Origin: Methylobacterium isbiliense
GTDB lineage: Bacteria > Pseudomonadota > Alphaproteobacteria > Rhizobiales > Beijerinckiaceae
Direction of reading: 5' to 3'
NCBI RefSeq assembly: GCF_022179325.1
Contig: NZ_BPQQ01000005.1
Coordinates: 1 to 64,000, forward strand
Length of the DNA: 64,000 nucleotides
The position numbers and the translations under genes were made by a program. The notes under the pieces are model-generated. The model saw nothing but the letters and a program-made list of their open reading frames with translations, was not told the DNA's origin and did not search any database. Positions 20,421 to 29,717 of the stretch are shown here, piece by piece; the first letter of the stretch is position 1; the number at the start of each line of letters is the position of its first letter.

Positions 20421-20969
20421 TCAGCGCCGGCAGGGCTTGCCCATGAAGCTCCCGCACGCGTAGGGCCGGGAGAGCGCCTGCCGCACCGAGACATCCTGGC
20501 CGTCCAGGCGGTTGACGATGTCGTCGATGCGCCACGCGCTGTCCTCCTCGACCATCCGGAAGCGCACGGTCACGGGCTTCCCGAAGCTCACGAAGCGGGC
20601 GGCGACCTCGGCACGCCCGTCCGCCGGCTCGGCGGTGACGGCGACGCGCAGGCTCTTCACCTCGCCGTCCTGGCCGCTGAGGAAGGGATCCGCCTCGATA
20701 TGGCCGATGTCGCCGCTCTCGTCCTGGAAGCGGTCGTCCCGCGCCAGGAGGGCTGCGAGGCTGCGGCTGAACAGCCTGTCGCGATGCGGGGGACGCCACG
20801 GCGGCTGGACGCCCGGACCGGTCGCCGCGAGGGAGCGCACGGTCACGCGGTAGCCCTCCCGCACCGGCGCGTCGGGCTCGGCCGCCGCCGCCGTCCGGAT
20901 CAGGGCGGCGAGGACGATCCCGGCGGCAATTCCCCGCCGGATCCCCTGTCTGACGATCATCGCGCGCAT
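20421..20969 (-). CDS. exported DUF3828-like small protein
   Basis: About 182 residues. A signal peptide (RQGIRRGIAAGIVLAALIRTAAAA) is followed by a domain with RDDRFQDESGDIGHIEADPFLSGQDGEVKSLRVAV and VEEDSAWRIDDIVN, resembling DUF3828 periplasmic proteins of unknown role. A C-terminal CGSFMGKPC holds two Cys that could form a disulfide. The start at 20969 and an ATG three codons later (20960) are equally possible. Nothing in the neighbourhood indicates a function. Confidence 0.6.
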   Translation of the reverse strand: MRAMIVRQGIRRGIAAGIVLAALIRTAAAAEPDAPVREGYRVTVRSLAATGPGVQPPWRPPHRDRLFSRSLAALLARDDRFQDESGDIGHIEADPFLSGQDGEVKSLRVAVTAEPADGRAEVAARFVSFGKPVTVRFRMVEEDSAWRIDDIVNRLDGQDVSVRQALSRPYACGSFMGKPCRR

Positions 20970-21265
20970 CCGTGGCTGAGGGCTGACCCGGCGCAGGGAG
21001 GAGCCGGACGAAGACCGGCTTGCCTTCGGGAGGGCGCAGGAGACCACGCCGCGCACGCGCGCTCAAGGCAGCGCTGCCGTGCCCGGCCGCCCGCGTCGTC
21101 GGTCACAGGGGCGTCCGCCGCTGCGGCGGCGACGATCGCGCGCGGAGGGCCGCGCTCGCGCAAGCCGGCCCCACGTTTCAGGGACGAAGATAGTCCTTCA
21201 GGCCGCAGCGGCGGCGAGGAGACGGAACTCTGCTTGGCATGAGCGAAAAAGGGAACCGGATTTTC

Positions 21266-21295
21266 TTGACCCGAACTTGAATGCCCCAATACTAT
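21266..21295 (+). promoter_or_regulatory. sigma-70-type promoter upstream of sseA
   Basis: TTGACC and TACTAT are separated by 18 bases in an AT-rich island within the 500-base gap 20970-21472; the rest of that gap shows no convincing gene. With the chosen sseA start it leaves a leader of about 170 bases. Confidence 0.55.
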
Positions 21296-21472
21296 TTGCC
21301 CCAAGCCGATCCCGTCGGCCGAAGAGCGTCAGACCTGCCGCTGGCAGTCACGGTGCTCGGTCGACGCTTCGGTGATGAAATCGATCAATCCCGCGATGGT
21401 TCCTGTGGGGCGGCCGTGCAGTCCTGCCGGCCGGTCCGCTGGAACGTGCCGAATGCTTCCGGAGTCTGTCCC

Positions 21473-22447
21473 GTGCCGCGCCTTCCCGCTCGCCTGCTCG
21501 CGCTCGTCGCGGGTATCCTCCTGCCCCTGACCGGGGCCGCCGCGCAGGAGCCGGCGGCGCGCCCGGGTGCCGCCGCGGCGAAGGACGACGCCAAGGAGAG
21601 CCCCCTCGTCTCCACCGAGTGGCTGGAGAAGAACCTCGACGCCAAGTCCCTGCGCATCGTCGAGGTCAGCGTCGAGCCGGGCGTGTTCGAGCGCGGCCAT
21701 ATCCCGGGCGCGCAGAACGTCGTGTGGCACACCGATCTGGTCGACACGGTCAGCCGCGACATCGCCGGGCCGGACAAGTTCACCGCCCTGGCGCGCCGCC
21801 TCGGCATCGACCGCACCACGACCGTGGTGCTCTACGGCGACAACAACAACTGGTTCGCCGCCTGGGGCGCCTGGGTCCTGGCGCAGTACGGGCTGGTGGA
21901 CAACGTCAAGCTTCTCGACGGCGGGCGCAGGAAGTGGGAGGCCGAGAAGCGGCCCCTCGACACGCGCACCACCGAGGTGGCCGCCTCGACCTTCACGGCG
22001 CCCGCCCCCTCCCCGGCCCTGCGCGCCCGCTTCGGCGACGTGCTGGCGGTGGCCAGGAAGGAGCGCGACGAGCAGATCCTCGACATCCGCTCCCCCGACG
22101 AGTTCAGCGGCAAGGTCATCGCCCCGCCCGGCGTGCAGGAACTCGCGATCCGCGCCGGCCACATCCCGGGTTCCGTCAACGTGCCCTGGGCCAAGGCGGT
22201 CAACCCGGACGGGACGATCAAGTCCCCGGCCGAATTGAAGGCCCTCTACGCGGCGGCCGGCATCGACGGCACGAAGCCGATCATCACCTCCTGCCGCATC
22301 GGCGAACGCTCCAGCCATTCCTGGTTCGTGCTGAGCCGCATCCTCGGCTATCAGGCCCGCAACTACGACGGCTCCTGGACCGAGTACGGCAACGCGGTCG
22401 GCGTGCCGGTGGTCAACCTCGCCGGGACGGTCTGGGGCGGCAAGTGA
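21473..22447 (+). CDS. sseA: exported sulfurtransferase (tandem rhodanese, SseA type)
   Basis: 324 residues from a GTG start with GGAG nine bases upstream. A signal peptide (LPARLLALVAGILLPLTGAAA) targets the periplasm. Two rhodanese domains follow: an inactive N-terminal copy (GHIPGAQNVVWH, VVLYGDNNNW) and an active C-terminal copy with GHIPGSVNVPW and the sulfur-carrying Cys in TSCRIGERSSHSW. The loop is of the six-residue CRIGERS type and suggests a thiosulfate- or mercaptopyruvate-using enzyme. The next gene, a YeeE-type sulfur permease, is closely linked, consistent with uptake and transfer of sulfane sulfur. Starts further upstream in frame would bury the signal peptide. Confidence 0.85.
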   Translation: MPRLPARLLALVAGILLPLTGAAAQEPAARPGAAAAKDDAKESPLVSTEWLEKNLDAKSLRIVEVSVEPGVFERGHIPGAQNVVWHTDLVDTVSRDIAGPDKFTALARRLGIDRTTTVVLYGDNNNWFAAWGAWVLAQYGLVDNVKLLDGGRRKWEAEKRPLDTRTTEVAASTFTAPAPSPALRARFGDVLAVARKERDEQILDIRSPDEFSGKVIAPPGVQELAIRAGHIPGSVNVPWAKAVNPDGTIKSPAELKALYAAAGIDGTKPIITSCRIGERSSHSWFVLSRILGYQARNYDGSWTEYGNAVGVPVVNLAGTVWGGK

Positions 22448-22470
22448 ACGGGTCAGTGGATGGGCCAGTG

Positions 22471-23724
22471 ATGCGCCCATTGACCGGTCCGGTCGCGGAG
22501 CGGAGTGCGCCGCGCCCGCAGGATCGGGCGTCCGCCGGCACCGCCGGGCGGGCGCCCTCTCGCGTCCCCTATCGCGTCCTGGCGGCGCTCGCGGTCGCGG
22601 CCGGCCTCGCCGCCTGGGCCTGGTGGCTCGCGGGACAGCCCGGCGGCGCGCGGCTCGCCCTCTCGCTCAGCTTCGGCGCCCTGTTCGGCTTCGTGCTGCA
22701 GCGCAGCCGGTTCTGCTTCTACTGCCAGTGGCGCGACCTCCTCGTCGAGGGCGATCCGCGCGGCCTGCTCGGCATCCTGGCGGCGCTCGCGGCCGGCGTG
22801 GCCGGCTACGCGGTCGTCCTCGGGGCCTGGATGCCGGACCCGTCCGGGACCCGGCTGCCGCCGGACGCGCATATCGGGCCGGTCGGGCCCGTGCTGGTCC
22901 TGGCGGGCGCCGTGTTCGGGGCCGGCATGGCAGTGTCCGGCTCCTGCATCAGCGCCCATCTCTACCGCCTCGGCGAGGGCTCGCCGACCGCGCCCTTCGC
23001 GCTCGTCGGCACGGGCCTCGGCTTCGTCCTCGGCTTCGCGACCTGGAACCCGCTCTATCTCGCGAGCGTGTCCGAGGCGCCGGTGATCTGGCTGCCGCGG
23101 CATCTCGGCTATGCGGGGAGCCTCGTCCTGGCGCTGACGCTGCTCGCCGCCCTCGCCTGGCCGCTGCTGCACCGGCTGCCCGAGCCGGCCGGGCCGCGCC
23201 CGCGGCCCGAGCCGCTGCGGGCGGTCTTCACCGGGCGCTGGCCGGTCTGGCTCGGCGGCCTCGCGGTCGGGGCGATCGGCACGCTCGCCTATCTGCGGGT
23301 GGGTCCCCTCGGCGTGACCGCGGAGATCGGCGGGCGGGCGCGCCAGGCGGCCGGCGCCGCCGGCCTCCTGCCCGCCCGCCTCGAAGGGCTTGACACCTTC
23401 CGGGGCTGCGCCACCGCATTGCGCGACGCGGTGCTGACCCCGAACGGCCTGTTCGTCGGCGGCCTCGTGCTCGCGTCCTTCGCGGCCGCCCTGGCGGCCG
23501 GCCAGTTCCGCCCGGCCCGGCCGACGCGGGGGCAGGCCGGGCGCGGCCTCCTCGGCGGCGTGCTGCTCGGCTGGGGGGCGATGACGGGCCTCGGCTGCAG
23601 CGTGGGCACGCTGCTCTCCGGCATCATGGCGGGCGCCCTCTCAGGCTGGGTCTTCGGCCTCGCGATGTTCGCGGGCGCGGCCGGCACGCTGTGGCTCGGG
23701 CGGCGCACGGGCCACCTGGCGTAG
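22471..23724 (+). CDS. YeeE/YedE family thiosulfate/sulfur permease
   Basis: 417 residues and about ten membrane segments. The family's conserved Cys-containing motifs are present: QRSRFCFYCQWRD, GMAVSGSCISAHLYR and MTGLGCSVGTLLSGIMAG. In YeeE (TsuA) these Cys relay thiosulfate across the inner membrane. The ATG at 22471 follows the sseA stop by 23 bases; a GTG at 22444 overlapping the sseA stop is an alternative. Co-transcription with sseA points to sulfane-sulfur import and use. Both Sul_transp repeats are present in one polypeptide. Confidence 0.85.
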   Translation: MRPLTGPVAERSAPRPQDRASAGTAGRAPSRVPYRVLAALAVAAGLAAWAWWLAGQPGGARLALSLSFGALFGFVLQRSRFCFYCQWRDLLVEGDPRGLLGILAALAAGVAGYAVVLGAWMPDPSGTRLPPDAHIGPVGPVLVLAGAVFGAGMAVSGSCISAHLYRLGEGSPTAPFALVGTGLGFVLGFATWNPLYLASVSEAPVIWLPRHLGYAGSLVLALTLLAALAWPLLHRLPEPAGPRPRPEPLRAVFTGRWPVWLGGLAVGAIGTLAYLRVGPLGVTAEIGGRARQAAGAAGLLPARLEGLDTFRGCATALRDAVLTPNGLFVGGLVLASFAAALAAGQFRPARPTRGQAGRGLLGGVLLGWGAMTGLGCSVGTLLSGIMAGALSGWVFGLAMFAGAAGTLWLGRRTGHLA

Positions 23725-23743
23725 GGGCGGATGCGGGCGTCCC

Positions 23744-24604
23744 TCAGAACCGCCGCGCCGCCCGCCACAGCCGCCACACCCGGCGCCAGCGGGGCATCTC
23801 CACGAGGCTCTGCAGCGGGTCGTAATCCGGGCGCTCCATCGCGCGCAGATACGTCTCGACCAGGGCCGCCGGCAGGAACGCCGGGCGCACCGCCGGGGCG
23901 AGCGCGGGCCGCGCCTGCGCGTAGGCCGCGAGGTGGCGGCGGGCGAGCGCCCGCAGATCGGCGCAGGCGCCCTTGAGACCGGGACCGCCGCGGCCCGAGA
24001 CGATGTCCTCGCGGGTGACCCCGTGGGCCGCCAGCACGTCGGCCGGCAGGTAGACCTGCCCCCGCCGCGCGTGGAGCGGCAGCGCCCGCAGCAGGCCCGT
24101 CGTGGCGTAGGCGACCCCCGCATGGCCGGCGGCCTCTGCGCCGCCCGGCTCGGCCCCGTCCGCCAGGACCAGGGAGGCGAGGCGGATCAGGCTCGAGGCG
24201 GTCTCGCCGCAATACCCCTCGAAATCGTCGGTTGCGGGCATCGGGTCGTCGTAGAGGTCGAAGATGCGGGCATCGATCAGGTCGACGAAGGGCTGGCGCG
24301 GCAGGCGGTGGCGCACGATGGTGTCGTCGAGGGCCGCCGCGACCGGATGCGCGCGGACATCGCCCCGGGCCTCGCCCTGCAGCGCGTCGCGCCACCATTG
24401 CAGCCGGATCTCGCCGGGCAGCGGGCTCGACACCGCGTCGCGCACCCGTGCCACCTCCAGGCTGAAGGCGTAGAGCGCGAAGAGATGCGGGCGCTTGGCG
24501 GCGGGCGCGAACAGCGTGGCGACGTAGCGGTCCGGGTCGCCCTCGCGCACCAGCGTCTCGGCATGCGCGTAGGCCCAGTCCCGGCTCTCGGGTCCTTCGC
24601 TCAT
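23744..24604 (-). CDS. squalene/phytoene synthase-like protein, NDUFAF6 homologue
   Basis: 286 residues. The all-helical isoprenoid-synthase fold is recognisable (LFALYAFSLEVARVRDAVSSPLPGEIRLQWWRDAL, CGETASSLIRLASLVLAD, LPADVLAAHGVTREDI), but the aspartate-rich DxxxD substrate motifs of true squalene and phytoene synthases are absent: the first site reads RVRDAVSS. This matches NDUFAF6 (C8orf38), a complex I assembly factor, rather than a carotenoid enzyme. The adjacent Mth938 gene, a homologue of NDUFAF3, supports that reading. It begins ten bases after that gene. Confidence 0.78.
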   Translation of the reverse strand: MSEGPESRDWAYAHAETLVREGDPDRYVATLFAPAAKRPHLFALYAFSLEVARVRDAVSSPLPGEIRLQWWRDALQGEARGDVRAHPVAAALDDTIVRHRLPRQPFVDLIDARIFDLYDDPMPATDDFEGYCGETASSLIRLASLVLADGAEPGGAEAAGHAGVAYATTGLLRALPLHARRGQVYLPADVLAAHGVTREDIVSGRGGPGLKGACADLRALARRHLAAYAQARPALAPAVRPAFLPAALVETYLRAMERPDYDPLQSLVEMPRWRRVWRLWRAARRF

Positions 24605-24614
24605 CGCGGTGGCG

Positions 24615-25004
24615 TCACGGCACCGCGACCAGGGCCGCCGCGACCTTGCGGTTCTCCGCCGCCAGGATGTTGTAGGTGCGCGCCGCCGCTCCGGTCTGCA
24701 TCGCGTCGAGGCCGATGCCGGCGGCCTTGAGGCGCTGGCGCAGGGCGTCGGGCAGGAAGACGATCTCGGGCCCGGTGCCGATCAGCAGGAGGTCGATCTC
24801 CTGCGCGGCGGCGAAGACCGGGGCGAGGCTCGCCGCGTCGATCTCCCGCGCCTCGGTCACCGCCCAGGCGTGGACGCCGGAGGGCAGCGCCAGGATCGAG
24901 CCGCGATGCGACATCTCGGCGAAGCGGAAGCCGCCCGCCCCGTAGGCGTCGATGAGATGGCGCCCGGGGACGAAGCCCTCGCGGAACCGGTCGTCCGCGC
25001 CCAT
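24615..25004 (-). CDS. Mth938-like (DUF498) protein, NDUFAF3 homologue
   Basis: 129 residues. A single Mth938/DUF498 domain with GAGGFRFAEMSHRGSILALPSGVHAW, LLLIGTGPEIVFLPDALR and a C-terminal TYNILAAENRKVAAALVAV. The mitochondrial orthologue NDUFAF3 acts in complex I assembly. The link to secDF and yajC in alphaproteobacteria was part of the reasoning that identified NDUFAF3. It sits three bases after secF and ten before the NDUFAF6-like gene, so all are probably one operon. Confidence 0.85.
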   Translation of the reverse strand: MGADDRFREGFVPGRHLIDAYGAGGFRFAEMSHRGSILALPSGVHAWAVTEAREIDAASLAPVFAAAQEIDLLLIGTGPEIVFLPDALRQRLKAAGIGLDAMQTGAAARTYNILAAENRKVAAALVAVP

Positions 25005-25007
25005 CGC

Positions 25008-25955
25008 CTACTCGGCCGCCTGCGGCAGCGCCGAGGCCTCGCGCTGGCCCGCGCGCGTCCCGCCCGCCTGCAGGCCGATATAGATCAGGAACGGCGTCGA
25101 GACGAAGATCGCCGAGTAGGTGCAGAGGAGGACGCCGATCAGCATCACCACCGAGAAGCCCTTGATCGCCTCGCCGCCGAACAGCACCAGCGCCACCAGC
25201 GACAGGGCCGTGGAGGTCGCGGTCATCACCGTGCGCGACATGGTGGAATTGATCGACAGGTTGAGGAGTTCCTCGGTCGGCATGGTCTTGTAGCGCCGCA
25301 TCAGCTCGCGGGTGCGGTCGAACACCACCACGGTCTCGTTCAGCGAGTAGCCCACGATGGTGAGGATGGCGGCGATCGAGGTCATGTTGAACTCGATCCG
25401 GGAGATCACGAACACGCCCACCGTGAGCACGATGTCGTGCAGCGTGCCGACGATGGCGCCGAGCGCCAGTTCCCGCTCGAACCGGAACCAGAGGTAGAGC
25501 AGCACCGCCACGACCGAGAGCACGATGCCGATTGTGCCCGACTGCACGAGTTCGCCCGAGACGCGCGGGCCCACGGTCTCGACGCGGTCGAAGGCGTAGT
25601 CCTTGTCGAACGCCGCGTGGGCCTTCTGCATCACCAGGGTCTGCCCGGTCTCGCCGCCGGCCTGGAGCGGGAAGCGCACCGAGATCGAGCCCTGGTTGCC
25701 GAATTCCTGCACCTCGGTCTCGCCGAAGCCGAAGCTGTTGGCGGTGTGGCGCACCGCCGCCACGTCGGACGGCCCGGCCTTGGGCCGCAGCTCGATCAGG
25801 GTGCCGCCCTTGAAGTCGATGCCGTAGTTGAGCCCCATCAGGAGAAACAGCACCACCGTCGCCACCGACACCAGCGCCGAGAACGGGAAGCTGAAGCGCC
25901 GGAAGCGCATGAAGTCGAAGTGGGACTGGTCGGGCCAGAGGCGGAGGAGGCGCAT
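25008..25955 (-). CDS. secF: protein translocase subunit SecF
   Basis: About 315 residues with six membrane segments. It is a partner of SecD in proton-driven export of preproteins through SecYEG. Family landmarks are NYGIDFKGGTLIEL near the N-terminus, VGYSLNETVVVFDRTRE, and NSTMSRTVMTATSTALSLVALVLFGG. The ATG at 25955 is preferred to an in-frame TTG four codons earlier. It lies 54 bases after secD. Confidence 0.94.
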   Translation of the reverse strand: MRLLRLWPDQSHFDFMRFRRFSFPFSALVSVATVVLFLLMGLNYGIDFKGGTLIELRPKAGPSDVAAVRHTANSFGFGETEVQEFGNQGSISVRFPLQAGGETGQTLVMQKAHAAFDKDYAFDRVETVGPRVSGELVQSGTIGIVLSVVAVLLYLWFRFERELALGAIVGTLHDIVLTVGVFVISRIEFNMTSIAAILTIVGYSLNETVVVFDRTRELMRRYKTMPTEELLNLSINSTMSRTVMTATSTALSLVALVLFGGEAIKGFSVVMLIGVLLCTYSAIFVSTPFLIYIGLQAGGTRAGQREASALPQAAE

Positions 25956-26009
25956 CGTCGGACTCAAGGGGTTCGGCGTCGGGCGGGGCCGGCGGGCGGC
26001 CCCGGCGGA

Positions 26010-27614
26010 TCAGATCGGCAGCACCTTCGGCCGGAAGCGGTGATACCAGAGCGCGATCATCATCCGGGTCAGCGTCACGGCGGTGATGACGGTGGTCAGG
26101 ATGCCGAGGATGAACACCACCGCGAAGCCGCGCACCGGGCCGGAGCCGAGAAAGAACAGGATCACGGCGGCGATGGCCATGGTGGAGTTCGAGTCGACGA
26201 TGGTCGCGAAGGCGCGGTCGAACCCGGCCTGGAGCGCCGAGGGGATCGAGCGCCCCGCCCGCACCTCCTCGCGCACGCGCTCGTAGATCAGCACGTTCGA
26301 ATCGACCGCCGTGCCGATGGTGAGCACGATGCCGGCGATGCCCGGCAGCGTCATGGTCGCCTCCAGCACCGACATCAGGCCGAGGATCAGGCCGACATGG
26401 ACGATGAGCGCGATGTTGGCGAACAGCCCGAACACGCCGTAGCAGGCGAACATCATGCAGATCACCAGCACGGCGGCGACGAGGGTCGCGAGCTTGCCGG
26501 CCTCGATCGAGTCGCGGCCGAGGCCGGGGCCGACGGTGCGCCGCTCGATGATGTTGAGCTTGGCCGGCAGTGCGCCCGCCCGCAGCAGCACCGAGAGGTC
26601 GTTGGCCTGCTGCACCGTGAAGCGGCCCGAGATCTGGCCCTGGCCGCCGGTGATCGGCTGCAGGATGCGGGGAGCCGAGACCACCTCGTTGTCGAGGACG
26701 ATCGCCATCGGGCGCCCGACATTCTCGCTCGTCGCCTGACCGAAGCGCTGGGCGCCGCGCAGGTTGAACTTGAAGTTGACGATCGGCTCGTTGGTCTTCT
26801 GGTCGAAGCCGGGCTGGGCGTCGGTGAGGTCGGCGCCGTCCGCCATCACGCGGCGCTCCACCGGCACCTTCTGGCCGCCCGCGTCGCGGGAGGCCAGGAG
26901 GTCGACGTCGCCGGCCGCGCTGTCGGCCAGCATGCGGAACTCGAGCTTGGCGGTCTTGCCGAGCTGCTCCTCCAGCCGCTGCGGGTCCTGAAGGCCCGGC
27001 ACCTGCACGAGGATGCGGTCGGCGCCCTGCTGCTGGATCGAGGGCTCGGTGGTGCCGCCGAGATCGACGCGGCGGCGCACCACCTCGATCGCCTGCTGCA
27101 CGGCCCGGCGGACGCGGGCGTTGATGCCGGCCTCCGTGAAGGCGAGCTGGATCGTGCCGTTCGGCTCGTCGCGCACCTCCACGGTGCGGGCGCCGGTCTG
27201 GCCGAGCACCGCGTCGGTGATCGGCTGCGACAGGGCCTGGAGCTTCGGCAGCGCCTTGGCGCGGGCGGCCGGGTCGGAGAGGCGCAGCTGCACGCCCCGG
27301 GGCGTGATCTGGATGCCGCCGTCCGCCTGCACGCCCTCCTCGCGCAGCACCCGGCGCACGTCGTCGCGCAGGCCCTGCGACATGGTGCGCAGCAGGTCGG
27401 GCCGGTCCACCTCCAGCACGATCTGCGAGCCGCCCTGGAGATCGAGCCCGAGCACGATGGCGCGGGTGGGCAGGATCGCGGTGACCCAGGGCGGCACCGC
27501 GGCCACGAAGGCCCTGCGCTGCTCCGGCGAGAAGAAGCTCGGCACGGCGAGCGCCAGGCCGATCACGATCACCGCCAGCGTCGCGACGACCTTCGAGGTG
27601 GAGAAGCGGAGCAT
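26010..27614 (-). CDS. secD: protein translocase subunit SecD
   Basis: 534 residues. An N-terminal membrane segment is followed by the periplasmic P1 domain (GLDLQGGSQIVLEVD, then VQADGGIQITPRGVQLRLSD) and five more membrane segments containing LPGIAGIVLTIGTAVDSNVLIYERVREE and DSNSTMAIAAVILFFLGSGPVRGFAVV. It forms the SecDF-YajC complex with the flanking genes. The ATG at 27614 lies 20 bases after the yajC stop. Length is typical for alphaproteobacteria. Confidence 0.95.
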   Translation of the reverse strand: MLRFSTSKVVATLAVIVIGLALAVPSFFSPEQRRAFVAAVPPWVTAILPTRAIVLGLDLQGGSQIVLEVDRPDLLRTMSQGLRDDVRRVLREEGVQADGGIQITPRGVQLRLSDPAARAKALPKLQALSQPITDAVLGQTGARTVEVRDEPNGTIQLAFTEAGINARVRRAVQQAIEVVRRRVDLGGTTEPSIQQQGADRILVQVPGLQDPQRLEEQLGKTAKLEFRMLADSAAGDVDLLASRDAGGQKVPVERRVMADGADLTDAQPGFDQKTNEPIVNFKFNLRGAQRFGQATSENVGRPMAIVLDNEVVSAPRILQPITGGQGQISGRFTVQQANDLSVLLRAGALPAKLNIIERRTVGPGLGRDSIEAGKLATLVAAVLVICMMFACYGVFGLFANIALIVHVGLILGLMSVLEATMTLPGIAGIVLTIGTAVDSNVLIYERVREEVRAGRSIPSALQAGFDRAFATIVDSNSTMAIAAVILFFLGSGPVRGFAVVFILGILTTVITAVTLTRMMIALWYHRFRPKVLPI

Positions 27615-27634
27615 CGCGATCCCAATCCGTAACG

Positions 27635-27970
27635 TCAGGCCGCCTTGACCGGCTCGCCCTTGGCGCGGACCTCGGCGATCATGGTGCGCACGACCTTGAC
27701 GCGCACGCCCTCGGCGATCTCGACCTCGATCTCGCTCGCCTCGTCGGTCACCTTGGAGACGCGTCCGACGATGCCGCCGGTGGTGACGACTGTGTCGCCG
27801 CGGCGGACGTTCTTGACCATGTCCTGATGCTGACGCGCGCGCCGCTGCTGCGGGCGCAGGATCAGGAAGTACATGATCACGAAGATGAGGACGAAGGGGA
27901 CCACCTGCAAGATGACGTCCGTGCCGCTGGCGGCGGCCCCCGTTCCCTGGGCGTAGGCGGGCGTGATCAC
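27635..27970 (-). CDS. yajC: preprotein translocase subunit YajC
   Basis: 111 residues from a GTG start at 27970, with GGGAG eight bases upstream. The family N-terminus (VITPAYAQG) precedes one membrane segment and the signature MYFLILRPQQRRARQHQ; a small soluble domain follows (RRGDTVVTTGGIVGRVSKV). It is first in the yajC-secD-secF operon. Longer in-frame starts lie in Arg/Pro-rich sequence typical of non-coding DNA here. Confidence 0.92.
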   Translation of the reverse strand: MITPAYAQGTGAAASGTDVILQVVPFVLIFVIMYFLILRPQQRRARQHQDMVKNVRRGDTVVTTGGIVGRVSKVTDEASEIEVEIAEGVRVKVVRTMIAEVRAKGEPVKAA

Positions 27971-28290
27971 TCCGAGGTCTCCCGGTTCAAGACGAAAACG
28001 GGCCGCACGGGCATCCGGCGGCCTTGCAAAAGCGCGCGGACTATAGCCAGGGGCGACCCGAAAGCAACGGCGCCGCGCCGCGCCGCGCGGACGCGGGCAC
28101 CGCCGCGGCGCCGGACCGGCTGCCGGCGGGCCGATCTCCGCCCCCGCGATCCTGCCCTTCAAAGTCTATACCGCCCGTCATCATCGATGTTCGGACGGCG
28201 ACCCGGCCTGATTTCCAGTGTTCAGGTTCACCTTCCCGAAAGAGCAAAAGCGTAGGCTTTAGGGAATGAGGCTTGCAGCGATCGATCGTG

Positions 28291-29616
28291 ATGCGACGGA
28301 ATACTCGTACTCCCCTGCGGCATAAGGGGGATCCGCTCATCGGTTTTGCCAGGGATGCGCGCGGCAGCGTGAGCATCATGGTTGGAGTCACGTGCCTGGT
28401 GCTCGTGGCCCTGCTCGGGTCGGGGATCGATTACGGGCGCGCGCGCGCGGATCAGGCGACGCTCGACACCGCCCTCGACGCGGCCGTGCTCGCCGCCGCG
28501 CAGGCGATGAGGCTGGCGGACGCCCAGGGGCTGTCGGACGCCAAGGCCCGGAAGGCCGGGCGGGAGGCCGGCGTGGCGGCCTTCCGGTCCTTCGCGGCCG
28601 ACACGATCGCCGCCACGGGGGCTGAGGCCGCGTTCACCATCACGCTCAAGGGGCGCAACGTCACGGTCAACGGCACCTACGCGGCCGACACGCGCACGAC
28701 CGTGTTGCAGATGATCCAGATTCCCAAGATGCACCTCACGGGGCAGTCGGCCGCGAATGTCGAGCTGTCCGTGCAGATCGACATCTACCTCCTGATCGAC
28801 GTGTCGGGCTCGATGGCGATCGGTGCGACGCAGGCCGACATCCAGGCCCTTGAGGCCAATATCGGCTGTGCCTTCGCCTGCCACGACGGCGTCTCCGTCA
28901 ACGGCACCGCGCTCGACGGTTACCAGTGGGCGAAGGCCAACGGCATCAAGCTGCGGCTGCAGGAGATGAACGAGGGCATCCTCGACTTCGTGAAGTGGCT
29001 GCAGGCGCAGCCGAACGTGGCCAAGCGCGTCAGGATCGCGATCTACGCGTTCAGCACCACCCTGACCAAGGTGCTCGACGTGACAAGCGACCTGTCGCGG
29101 GTCGCCTCGAACCTGCCGCAGGCCCCGAGCACCTCGGGCGAGCACGACGGGGCGACGCTCTGGGCCGAAAGCCTCGCCCAGTTCACGCCGCTCGTCGGAT
29201 CGGCCGGTGACGGGATCACGGCTCCGCGCAAGCTCGTGATGATCGCCACGGACGGCGTTCAGGATCCGGGCCGCTACTGGACCTGGGCGACGTGGATGCG
29301 CCCGTCCGTCACGGCCGCCAACCCGGATGCCTGCGCCGGCCTCAAGGTCGTGAACGCCGCGTCGAAGCAGGCGGTCTCGGTGGGGATCATCCACACGCCC
29401 TATCTGGCGATGCCGTGGGACTGGGGCTTCGCCGAAACCCTCGGGCAGCCGAGCCAGATCGGCGGGGGCGGAACGCGCCTCGACGACGTGCCCCGGCAGC
29501 TGAAGGCCTGCGCGACGAGCCCGGACCTCTACATCGACGCGACCAAGACCGCCTCGATCGGCCAGGCGATGAGGAACGTCTTCGCGAGCTTCGCGCAGGT
29601 GCGCCTGACCAAGTGA
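28291..29616 (+). CDS. TadG-like pilus protein with von Willebrand A domain
   Basis: About 441 residues. A TadE/TadG-type N-terminus (FARDARGSVSIMVGVTCLVLVALLGSGIDYGRA) has one membrane helix close to the start. The C-terminal two-thirds is a vWA domain with the metal-binding DVSGSMAIG near 180 and ATDGVQD near 325. An insertion with two Cys (GCAFACHDG) follows the MIDAS. Such proteins are encoded with Flp pilus genes, but none adjoin here. The ATG at 28291 is used; a TTG six codons earlier has a better purine box. It lies between yajC and a DUF815 gene and so splits a common synteny. Confidence 0.78.
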   Translation: MRRNTRTPLRHKGDPLIGFARDARGSVSIMVGVTCLVLVALLGSGIDYGRARADQATLDTALDAAVLAAAQAMRLADAQGLSDAKARKAGREAGVAAFRSFAADTIAATGAEAAFTITLKGRNVTVNGTYAADTRTTVLQMIQIPKMHLTGQSAANVELSVQIDIYLLIDVSGSMAIGATQADIQALEANIGCAFACHDGVSVNGTALDGYQWAKANGIKLRLQEMNEGILDFVKWLQAQPNVAKRVRIAIYAFSTTLTKVLDVTSDLSRVASNLPQAPSTSGEHDGATLWAESLAQFTPLVGSAGDGITAPRKLVMIATDGVQDPGRYWTWATWMRPSVTAANPDACAGLKVVNAASKQAVSVGIIHTPYLAMPWDWGFAETLGQPSQIGGGGTRLDDVPRQLKACATSPDLYIDATKTASIGQAMRNVFASFAQVRLTK

Positions 29617-29717
29617 CCGTCCGGGCCGGGCCGGGGCGACCGCGCCGGGGCGCGGGGGAGGTGATCGCGGGCGGATCGTGCGCTAAAGGCCGTCCGCCGT
29701 CCTCCGAGCCCCGGACC

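Noticed and set aside
23744-24604. Carotenoid or hopanoid phytoene/squalene synthase
   Set aside because: The aspartate-rich substrate motifs are missing and the neighbours are complex I assembly and secretion genes.
24609-27632. A 1007-codon plus-strand frame across the secDF region
   Set aside because: It is His/Asp/Arg-rich and antisense to secD, secF and two other recognised genes.
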